A DNA stretch of 64,000 nt from Actinoplanes flavus. Lineage in GTDB: Bacteria; Actinomycetota; Actinomycetes; Mycobacteriales; Micromonosporaceae. Position numbers and translations under genes: made by a program. The stretch lies in assembly GCF_017592555.1 (NCBI RefSeq), contig NZ_JAGFNS010000001.1, positions 435,071 through 499,070 of the forward strand, written 5' to 3'. The notes beneath the pieces were generated by a model. It was not told the origin of the DNA and did no database searches. It saw only the letters and a list, made by a program, of their open reading frames with translations. Below, piece after piece: positions 1 through 7,820 of the stretch (positions within the stretch are counted from its first letter, which is position 1; each line of letters starts with the position of its first letter).

Positions 1-31
1 GGGGTGCACCGCCGTTGGGCCGGGCGCCCGC

Positions 32-58
32 GGGGGGGGGGCGGGGGGGCGGGGGGGG
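32..58 (+). other. G-run tract (potential G-quadruplex) downstream of ilvE
   Basis: Three runs of 10, 7 and 8 consecutive G are separated by single C bases, followed by a GC-only stretch. The tract lies just beyond the 3' end of ilvE. Such runs can form a G-quadruplex on the plus strand, but the window edge leaves no view of the gene on the other side. Runs of this length are also a frequent place for sequencing or assembly length errors. I see no gene between base 1 and 133. Confidence 0.4.
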
Positions 59-133
59 CGCCGCCCGCCGCGTGGGGCCGGCGGTTCGGGGTGGGTTGCG
101 GTTGATCGCTGGCCCACCCGTACCGGAAATGGG

Positions 134-1231
134 TCAGAGGACGCGGTGGACCCAGCCGAAGGGGTCTTCGGCGAGGCCGCGCTGGATTTCCACGAGCTGT
201 TTGCGGATGCCCATGGTGACCTCGCCGGGGCCGCCGTCGGCGACGGTGAATTCGCCGTCCTCGCCGCGGATCGTGCCGATCGGGGTGATCACCGCGGCGG
301 TGCCGCAGGCGAAGGCCTCGCGGACCCGGCCGGAGGCGGCGCCCTCGCGCCACTCGTCGAGGCTGATCGGGCGTTCCTCGACGCGGCGGCCGGCCCGTTC
401 GGCCAGCTTGATCACCGAGTCGCGGGTGATGCCGGGAAGGATGGTGCCGGTCAGCGGTGGGGTGACCAGGGTGCCGTCGTCGAGGACCAGGAAGACGTTC
501 ATGCCGCCCAGCTCGTCGATGTACTTCCGCTGCACCGCGTCGAGGTAGACGACCTGGTCGCAGCCGTGTTCGGCGGCTTCGGCCTGCGCCGAGAGGCCGG
601 CCGCGTAGTTGCCGCCGCACTTGGCCGCGCCGGTGCCTCCGGGGGCGGCCCGGGTGAAGTCGGGCGACACCCAGATCGTCACCGGCTTGACGCCGCCGGA
701 GAAGTACGGTCCGACCGGGGAGGCGATGACCAGGTAGAGGTACTCGGTGGCGGGCCGGACACCGAGGAAGACCTCGCTCGCGTAGGCGAACGGGCGCAGG
801 TAGAGGCTGCCCTCCGGGTCCTGGGGGATCCAGCCGCGGTCGATCCGGATGATCTCGTGCAGTGACTGGAGGAACGTCTCGACCGGCAGGGCCGGCATGG
901 CCATCCGCTGGGCGGACAGGTTGAACCGCTTGGCGTTGGCGTCCGGGCGGAACATCGCGACACCGCCGTCGGGCAGCGTGTACGCCTTCAGGCCCTCGAA
1001 GATCTCCTGGGCGTAGTGCAGCACGGCGCTGGCCGGGTCCATCGGGATGGGCGCGCGGGCCTCGACACGGGGTTCATACCACCCCTTACCGTCGGCGTAG
1101 CGCACGGTGACCATGTGGTCGGTGAAGATGCGGCCGAAGCCGGGGTTGGCCAGTAGGGCGACGCGATCCGCGTCGCTCACGGGTGCCGAATTCGGACGGA
1201 TCTCGAAATTGAGGTTGTCATCACCATTCAT
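134..1231 (-). CDS. ilvE: Branched-chain amino acid aminotransferase
   Basis: Class IV PLP-dependent transaminase of 365 residues, the last step in valine, leucine and isoleucine synthesis (2-oxoacid plus glutamate), cytosolic. The PLP lysine is K204 in the family motif AAKCGGNYAAGLSAQ. Further family signatures are YAQEIFEGLKAY near residue 75 and YIDELGGMNVF near 237. An upstream in-frame Met would add 16 residues, but the alignment-like N-terminus starts at the Met used here. The start codon is overlapped (ATGA) by the stop of a 21-codon upstream ORF, so translation may be coupled. It follows leuB on the same strand after 123 bp that hold two hairpins. Confidence 0.96.
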   Translation of the reverse strand: MNGDDNLNFEIRPNSAPVSDADRVALLANPGFGRIFTDHMVTVRYADGKGWYEPRVEARAPIPMDPASAVLHYAQEIFEGLKAYTLPDGGVAMFRPDANAKRFNLSAQRMAMPALPVETFLQSLHEIIRIDRGWIPQDPEGSLYLRPFAYASEVFLGVRPATEYLYLVIASPVGPYFSGGVKPVTIWVSPDFTRAAPGGTGAAKCGGNYAAGLSAQAEAAEHGCDQVVYLDAVQRKYIDELGGMNVFLVLDDGTLVTPPLTGTILPGITRDSVIKLAERAGRRVEERPISLDEWREGAASGRVREAFACGTAAVITPIGTIRGEDGEFTVADGGPGEVTMGIRKQLVEIQRGLAEDPFGWVHRVL

Positions 1232-1293
1232 GGCGAATTGACCTGCTTTCCACAGAAGAATACAAGCATGCGGGGGCACCCGTAGTGCCCCAT
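1228..1293 (-). CDS. Short ORF coupled to ilvE, possible leader peptide
   Basis: A 21-codon ORF between leuB and ilvE ends in TGA overlapping the ilvE ATG (ATGA). Its ninth codon is an internal ATG followed directly by CTT GTA, Leu and Val codons that are rare in this GC-rich DNA. A GGGG stretch sits about 7 nt before its first ATG. Its first 19 nt form the 7-bp hairpin at 1273-1291. No homolog is recognised. It may be a leader peptide that senses Leu/Val, or only a device for translational coupling; both are inference. Confidence 0.35.
   Translation of the reverse strand: MGHYGCPRMLVFFCGKQVNSP
1273..1291 (-). promoter_or_regulatory. Hairpin in the ilvE leader
   Basis: A perfect 7-bp stem (GGGGCAC / GTGCCCC) with a 5-nt loop lies inside the short ORF upstream of ilvE. 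It has no U-tract, so it is more likely a leader structure than a terminator. Confidence 0.4.
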
Positions 1294-1305
1294 GAATTTA
1301 CCCCG

Positions 1306-1326
1306 AACGGCCGTTAACACAACGGC
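1306..1326 (-). terminator. Hairpin after leuB
   Basis: A perfect 8-bp stem (CGGCCGTT / AACGGCCG) with a 5-nt loop lies about 30 nt past the leuB stop. On the minus strand it is followed by TTCGGGG, so the U-tract is very short. It could terminate or attenuate leuB transcription before ilvE. Confidence 0.45.
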
Positions 1327-1354
1327 CGCGGGTGAGGTGACGGGTGAAGTCCGC

Positions 1355-2386
1355 TCAGAGGGCGGAGGCGACCCGGTCGCCGACCTCGGCGGTACGCAGC
1401 GGCGCGCCCGGAGCACGGGACGCGACCTCGGCCGCGACCGCCTCGGTTACTCGCCGGGCCTCGTCGAGCCGGCCCAGGTGCTCCAGCAGCAGGGCGGCGG
1501 ACAGGATGGCGGCCGCCGGGTCGGCGATGCCCTTGCCGGCGATGTCCGGCGCGGAGCCGTGCACCGGCTCGAACGTCGACGGGTACTTCCGCTCGGGGTT
1601 GACGGAGCCGCTGGCCGCCATACCGATGCCGCCGGTCACGGCGGCGGCGATGTCGGTGAGGATGTCACCGAAGAGGTTGTCGGTCACCACCACGTCGAAC
1701 CGCTGCGGGTTGCTCACCATGAACATGCTGGCGGCGTCGATGTGCTGGTACTCCGTGGTGACCTCGGGGAACTCCGCGGCGACGGCGGCGAAGGCCCGGG
1801 ACCACAGGTTGCCGGCGTGGGTCAGCACGTTGGTCTTGTGCACCAGGGTGACGTGGCGGCGGTCGCGGCGCTGGGCGCGGGCGAACGCGTCGCGGATGAC
1901 CCGCTCGACGCCGTGCCGCGTGTTCAGGCTCTCCTCGGTGGCGATCTCGGCGGGGGTGTTCTTGTGCAGAACGCCGCCGGCGCCGACGTAGAGGCCCTCG
2001 GTGCCCTCACGGACCACGACCATGTCGATCTCGCCGGCCTTGACGCCGGAGAGCGGGCTGGTGGTGCCCGGCCACAGCTTGCTGGGGCGGAGGTTCACAT
2101 ACTGGTCGAAGTCGAAGCGGAGCTTCAGCAGCAGTCCGCGCTCCAGGACGCCCGGCGGGACGCTCGGGTCGCCGATGGCGCCCAGCAGGATGGCGTCGTG
2201 GCCGGCCAGCTCGTCCTGGACGGACGACGGCAGGACCTCGCCGGTGCGGTGGTAGAGGCGGGCGCCGAGGTCGTACTCCTGGTACTCGGTGCCGGGGAGG
2301 ACGGCATCGATGACCTTGCGGGCCTGCGCGGTCACCTCAGTGCCGATGCCGTCGCCGCCGACAACCGCGATCCGCGCCACGCTCAC
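1355..2386 (-). CDS. leuB: 3-isopropylmalate dehydrogenase
   Basis: NAD-dependent oxidative decarboxylation of 3-isopropylmalate to 2-oxoisocaproate in leucine synthesis. The protein has 343 residues, the usual actinobacterial length. It begins with the GGDGIGTE motif, carries the substrate- and metal-binding region around [12 protein letters not shown], and ends with the classic nucleotide-site segment [16 protein letters not shown] chose a GTG start because GGGGAGAG stands 5 nt before it; a longer frame from an ATG at 2413 lacks a good ribosome-binding site. It sits between serA and ilvE, with a 272-bp leader region upstream that holds a candidate leader peptide and two hairpins. Confidence 0.95.
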   Translation of the reverse strand: MSVARIAVVGGDGIGTEVTAQARKVIDAVLPGTEYQEYDLGARLYHRTGEVLPSSVQDELAGHDAILLGAIGDPSVPPGVLERGLLLKLRFDFDQYVNLRPSKLWPGTTSPLSGVKAGEIDMVVVREGTEGLYVGAGGVLHKNTPAEIATEESLNTRHGVERVIRDAFARAQRRDRRHVTLVHKTNVLTHAGNLWSRAFAAVAAEFPEVTTEYQHIDAASMFMVSNPQRFDVVVTDNLFGDILTDIAAAVTGGIGMAASGSVNPERKYPSTFEPVHGSAPDIAGKGIADPAAAILSAALLLEHLGRLDEARRVTEAVAAEVASRAPGAPLRTAEVGDRVASAL

Positions 2387-2428
2387 GTCAACTCTCCCCA
2401 CACGTCCGGTCAACCCTCGGCCAGGCTA

Positions 2429-2451
2429 CTCGCCCGTCCCGAAACACGGAA
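2429..2451 (-). promoter_or_regulatory. Second hairpin in the leuB leader
   Basis: An 8-bp stem with one G-U pair (CCCGTTCC / GGGACGGG) and a 7-nt loop lies between the large leuB-leader hairpin and the leuB ribosome-binding site. Two successive hairpins before leuB fit an attenuator-type leader; no U-tract follows. Confidence 0.35.
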
Positions 2452-2470
2452 CGGGAGTCCCACCAAGCGA

Positions 2471-2507
2471 ACAGCCCCCTGGCCGCGGCAAACGGTCAGG
2501 GGGCTGT
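2471..2507 (-). promoter_or_regulatory. Strong hairpin before leuB (attenuator or serA terminator)
   Basis: A perfect 11-bp stem (ACAGCCCCCTG / CAGGGGGCTGT) can be extended by a CCG/CGG helix. It lies downstream of serA and upstream of leuB. The stop codon of the candidate leader peptide at 2496-2537 falls inside its 5' arm, the arrangement expected for ribosome-controlled attenuation. No U-tract follows, so plain serA termination is the alternative. Confidence 0.5.
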
Positions 2508-2537
2508 GGCGACGAGAAGTCCCGCCGGGATACACAC
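2496..2537 (-). CDS. Candidate leuB leader peptide (MCIPAGLLVATAP)
   Basis: A 13-codon ORF from a GTG start reads MCIPAGLLVATAP. The codons for Leu-Leu-Val are CTT CTC GTC, and an Ile codon precedes them. Its TGA lies in the 5' arm of the hairpin at 2471-2507, so a ribosome stalled at Leu/Val codons could change folding. The ribosome-binding site is weak (GGGGCGAG upstream), and an in-frame GTG at 2564 is a possible earlier start. Calling it a leader peptide is inference from content and position. Confidence 0.4.
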   Translation of the reverse strand: MCIPAGLLVATAP

Positions 2538-2601
2538 CGCTCGCCCCGGGACGGGCGACGTCACCCGAAGACGGGCCCACTCGAGACGCGCGGCTGGGAC
2601 A

Positions 2602-2631
2602 ACGCTAGCGATGCGGACTAATGACGCGCAA
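2602..2631 (-). promoter_or_regulatory. Weak candidate promoter for leuB
   Basis: Minus-strand TTGCGC and TAGCGT are separated by 18 bp, about 220 bp before leuB and just inside the serA-leuB gap. The match to a housekeeping promoter is weak. If used, the transcript would contain the candidate leader peptide and both hairpins. Confidence 0.3.
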
Positions 2632-2658
2632 GCCGCGCGCCCCGCGTGTCGGGCTCAC

Positions 2659-4227
2659 TCACTCGGCACGGAGGTCGACCACCGCGGCCCGGGACGCACC
2701 GATCTCGGCGGCCACCCGGCCCAGCAGATCCGGCTCCACCGACGAATCCACGGTGAGGGTCATCAGCGCCTCGCCGCCGGCCGCACGGCGGGAGACCCGC
2801 ATGGCCGCGATGTTCACCCCGGCCCGGCCCAGGGTGGTGCCGATCCGGCCGACCACGCCGGGCCGGTCGGTGTAGCGGAAGAACAGCAGCACCCCGCCCA
2901 GCGGCAGGTCCAGGTCGAAATCGTCCACCTCGACGAGCGTGGCGGCGGGCCGCCCGGCGACGCTCACGGTGCGGCCGTCCGGCAGGCCGCCGCGGACCCG
3001 GATCAGGTCGCCCGGCTCCTCGACGGCCGCCGTCTCCACCGTGACACCGCGCTCGGCGGCCAGGCGGGGCGCGTTCACGTACGTCACCGGCTCGCTCACC
3101 ACCGGCGCGAACAGCCCCTTCAGCACGGCCAGCTCGAGGACCGTGACGTCGTGCCCGGCGGCCGCCCCGTGCACCTCGACGGTCACCCGTTCGGGCAGGT
3201 GGCCGGCGACCGCGGTGAGCACCCGGCCCAGCCGCTCGGCGAGCGGCAGCAGCGGGCGGACGTCCTCGTCGACCGGCCCTCCGGCGCGGACGTTGACGGC
3301 GTCCGGGACGAACTCGCCGCGCAACGCGAGGCTCACACTGCGGGCCACCGCGAGGCCGGCCTTGTCCTGCGCCTCCACGGTCGACGCGCCCAGATGCGGG
3401 GTGACCACCACGTTGTCCAGAGTGAACAGCGGCGACGCGGTGAGCGGCTCGGTCTCGAACACGTCCAGCCCGGCGCCGGCCACCCGTCCGTCGGCGAGGG
3501 CCTCGGCCAGCGCCCGCTCGTCGACCAGCCCGCCCCGGGCCGCGTTGACGATCCGCACCCCGGGTTTGACCAGCGCCAGCTCCTTCTCCCCGATCAAACC
3601 CACGGTCTCCGGGGTACGGGGAAGATGCACCGAGATGAAATCACTCTCCCGGAGCAGCTCCTCCAGGGTGACGAGCCGGACCCCGAGCTGGGCGGCACGG
3701 GCCGGCTGCACGTACGGGTCGTACGCGATCAGGCGGACCCCGAAGGCGGCCATGCGCTGCGCGAAGAGGACGCCGATCCGGCCCAGCCCGGCCACCCCGA
3801 CGGTCTTGCCCTGCACCTCGACGCCGGTGTAGGCGGACCGTCGCCAGGCGCCCGCCTTGAGCGCGGCGCTCGCCGCGGCGGTGTGCCGGGCCACCGCCAG
3901 CAGCAGCGCCACGGCCTGCTCGGCGGCGGAGACGATGTTGCTGGTGGGCGCGTTGACGACGAGCACTCCGCGGGCGGTGGCGGCGGGGACGTCGACGTTG
4001 TCGAGGCCGACGCCGGCGCGGGCGACGACTCTCAGGCGCCGGCCGGCGGCCAGGATCGGCGCGTCGATGCGGGTAGCGCTCCGGATGATCACCGCGTCGG
4101 CGTCGGCGAGGGCTTCCGCCAATGCCGCCCGATGCGTCCCGTCGACGTGCCTGACCTCGAAATCCTCGGCCAGCACGTCGAGTGCGGCCGCTGCCAGTTC
4201 CTCGGTGACGAGCACTACTGGACTCAT
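2659..4227 (-). CDS. serA: D-3-phosphoglycerate dehydrogenase
   Basis: First committed step of serine synthesis: NAD-dependent oxidation of 3-phosphoglycerate to 3-phosphohydroxypyruvate. The protein has 522 residues, matching the long actinobacterial type with an intervening (ASB) domain and a C-terminal ACT domain. The Rossmann glycine motif is VAGLGRIGVLFAQRM around residue 145; PHLGAS near 275 carries the catalytic His. The ACT domain (about 445-522) is the known site of serine feedback in this family. The start has GAGG close upstream. The gene follows the ilvC terminator with only 14 bp between hairpin and ATG, so it depends on read-through or a promoter embedded in the terminator. Confidence 0.96.
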   Translation of the reverse strand: MSPVVLVTEELAAAALDVLAEDFEVRHVDGTHRAALAEALADADAVIIRSATRIDAPILAAGRRLRVVARAGVGLDNVDVPAATARGVLVVNAPTSNIVSAAEQAVALLLAVARHTAAASAALKAGAWRRSAYTGVEVQGKTVGVAGLGRIGVLFAQRMAAFGVRLIAYDPYVQPARAAQLGVRLVTLEELLRESDFISVHLPRTPETVGLIGEKELALVKPGVRIVNAARGGLVDERALAEALADGRVAGAGLDVFETEPLTASPLFTLDNVVVTPHLGASTVEAQDKAGLAVARSVSLALRGEFVPDAVNVRAGGPVDEDVRPLLPLAERLGRVLTAVAGHLPERVTVEVHGAAAGHDVTVLELAVLKGLFAPVVSEPVTYVNAPRLAAERGVTVETAAVEEPGDLIRVRGGLPDGRTVSVAGRPAATLVEVDDFDLDLPLGGVLLFFRYTDRPGVVGRIGTTLGRAGVNIAAMRVSRRAAGGEALMTLTVDSSVEPDLLGRVAAEIGASRAAVVDLRAE

Positions 4228-4241
4228 GGACCTCGATATTA

Positions 4242-4271
4242 AAGGCCCGGCCGGGAATCCGGCCGGGCCTT
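4242..4271 (-). terminator. ilvC terminator, overlapping a possible serA -10 box
   Basis: A perfect 13-bp stem (AAGGCCCGGCCGG and its complement) with a 4-nt loop is followed on the minus strand by TTTAATAT. This is a convincing intrinsic terminator for the ilvBNC transcript. The same AT-rich tail contains TAATAT, a good -10 hexamer, 12-17 nt before the serA start. Confidence 0.75.
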
Positions 4272-4285
4272 CAATCGTGAATGAA

Positions 4286-5846
<1,561 letters not shown>

Positions 5847-5847
<1 letters not shown>

Positions 5848-7676
5848 CAGAGGTCGTCCTCGTCGAAGGTCGGGCGCACGTCCCGGGCGAACATGATCTC
5901 GTCGTTGCTGGTGCCGGCCGCGACCATCGGCCACACCATGGCGTCCTTGCCGACCGTGAAGTCGATGACCACCGGGGCGTCGTTGATCTCCATGGCCTGC
6001 TTGATGACCTTGTCGACGTCGTCCTTCGACTCACAGCGCAGGCCGACGCAGCCGAGCGCCTCGGCCAGCTTCACGAAGTCCGGGATCCGGTGCTTGTGGG
6101 TGCCCAGCTCGGTGTTCGAGTAGCGGCCGTCGTAGAACAGCGTCTGCCACTGCCGGACCATGCCCAGGTTGCCGTTGTTGATCACGGCGACCTTGATCGG
6201 GATGCCCTCCAGGGCGCAGGTGGCCAGCTCCTGGTTGGTCATCTGGAAACAGCCGTCGCCGTCGATCGCCCACACCGTGGTGCCCGGCTGCGCGACCTTG
6301 GCGCCCATCGCGGCCGGGACCGCGTAGCCCATCGTTCCGGCGCCGCCCGAGTTGAGCCAGGTGCCCGGCTTCTCGTACTTGATGAACTGGGACGCCCACA
6401 TCTGGTGCTGGCCCACACCGGCGCAGTAGATCGCGTCCGGGCCGACGATCTCGCCGAGCCGCTCGATCACGTACTGCGGGGCCAGGGTGCCGTCGGTCGG
6501 CTCCTCGTAGCCCAGCGGGTAGCGCTCCCGGATGTCGTTCAGGGTCGACCACCAGGCCCCGTACTGCTCGGCGCCGCCGGCCGTGGAGGAGACCGCCGCG
6601 ATCAGCTCGTCGATCACGTGCCGGGCGTCGCCGACGATCGGCACGTCCGCGTGCCGGTTCTTGCCGATCTCGGCCGGGTCGATGTCGGCGTGCACGATCT
6701 TGGCGTCCGGGGCGAACGAGTCCAGCTTGCCGGTGACCCGGTCGTCGAAGCGGGCGCCCAGGGTGACCAGCAGGTCCGCCTTCTGCATGGCGTACACCGC
6801 CGGGACCGTACCGTGCATGCCGGGCATGCCCAGGTGCTGCGGGTGCGAGTCGGGGAACGCGCCGATGCCCATCAGCGTGGTGACCACCGGGATGCCGGTC
6901 AGCTCGGCCAGCTTGCGCAGCCCGTCGGTGGCGCCGGCCTTGTGCACGCCGCCGCCCACGTACAGCACCGGGCGCTTGGCCGCGGCGATCAGCCGGGCCG
7001 CCTCGCGGATCTGCTTGCCGTGCGGGTGCAGGGTGGGCCGGTAGCCGGGCAGGTCCAGCGCCGGCGGCCACTGGAAGGTGGTCTGCGACTGGAGCACGTC
7101 CTTCGGGATGTCCACCAGGACCGGGCCGGGCCGGCCGGTGGCCGCCAGGTGGAACGCCTCGGCCAGGATCCGGGGCAGCTCCTCGGCGTTCTGCACCAGG
7201 AAGTTGTGCTTCGTGATCGGCAGGGTGATGCCCTGGATGTCCGCCTCCTGGAAGGCGTCCGTGCCGATGTAGGGCCGGCCGACCTGTCCGGTGATCGCGA
7301 CGATCGGGACCGAGTCCATGTACGCGTCGGCGATCGGCGTGACCAGGTTGGTGGCGCCCGGGCCACTGGTCGCGATGCAGACGCCGACCTTGCCGGTAGC
7401 CTGCGCGTACCCGGTGGCGGCGTGGCCCGCGCCCTGCTCGTGCCGGACCAGGATGTGCCGCACCTTCGAGTCGAACAGCGGGTCGTACGCCGGCAGGATC
7501 GCCCCGCCCGGGATGCCGAACGCGACCTCTACCCCGAGGGCCTCGAGCGACCGGACGAGCGCGCCGGCACCGGTGGTGGCTACCGGGGCCACGGTGGTGG
7601 AGACGGTGTTCACGGCCGCCGCGACGGTGGCCGGAGTGACTCGGTTGGCGAGGGATTCGGGAGTGGGTCTCGTCAT
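5847..7676 (-). CDS. ilvB: Acetolactate synthase large (catalytic) subunit
   Basis: Thiamine-diphosphate- and FAD-dependent condensation of pyruvate with pyruvate or 2-oxobutyrate, the entry step of the branched-chain pathway. The protein has 609 residues. A roughly 35-residue Ala/Thr/Val-rich leader precedes the catalytic core, which starts with [14 protein letters not shown]. The ThDP motif [12 protein letters not shown]...NNGNLGMV lies near 490-520. It heads the ilvBNC operon behind a leader-peptide attenuator. No strong alternative start is visible; the first ATG is used. Confidence 0.97.
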
Positions 7677-7722
7677 GGCAGTTCAGACCTTTTCGGGTTG
7701 GTCGCACCGGTACTTGAGCAAC

Positions 7723-7754
7723 AAAAAAGGCCCTCGTGCGGGATGCACGGGACC
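7723..7754 (-). terminator. ilvB attenuator terminator hairpin
   Basis: On the minus strand a GC-rich hairpin (arms GGTCCCGTGC and GCACGAGGGCC) is followed by six T. It lies about 45 nt before ilvB and after a leader peptide, so it should stop transcription unless leader translation alters folding. It is the only hairpin in the window with both a strong stem and a clear U-run. Confidence 0.75.
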
Positions 7755-7755
7755 T

Positions 7756-7787
7756 AGCGCACTCTCCTCACTCGAGGACAGTGCGCT
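7756..7787 (-). promoter_or_regulatory. ilvB leader hairpin 1 (pause or anti-antiterminator)
   Basis: A perfect 8-bp stem (AGCGCACT / AGTGCGCT) with further inner pairing begins at the leader-peptide stop codon. A stalled ribosome on the last leader codons would cover its 5' arm. That frees GTGCG, which could pair with CGCAC in the terminator. That alternative pairing is only 5 bp and needs structure prediction. Confidence 0.6.
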
Positions 7788-7816
7788 CAGATAAGTACTC
7801 GGGACGCGAAGCACAT
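7787..7816 (-). CDS. ilvB leader peptide (MCFASRVLI)
   Basis: A 9-codon ORF reads MCFASRVLI and ends Val-Leu-Ile-stop. These are exactly the three products of the pathway, with codons GTA CTT ATC. GTA and CTT are rare in this genome, which should make translation sensitive to the charged tRNA pools. The stop codon abuts hairpin 1, and a terminator follows. The -10 box ends 7 nt before the ATG, so the leader may be translated from a leaderless transcript; AAGG at 8 nt is an alternative ribosome-binding site. Leader-peptide attenuation of ilvB is a known actinobacterial mechanism; this copy is read directly from sequence. Confidence 0.8.
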   Translation of the reverse strand: MCFASRVLI

Positions 7817-7820
7817 GCGG

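Noticed and set aside
1..133. A gene at the left window edge
   Set aside because: The G-runs and lack of start or ribosome-binding site leave nothing to support one.
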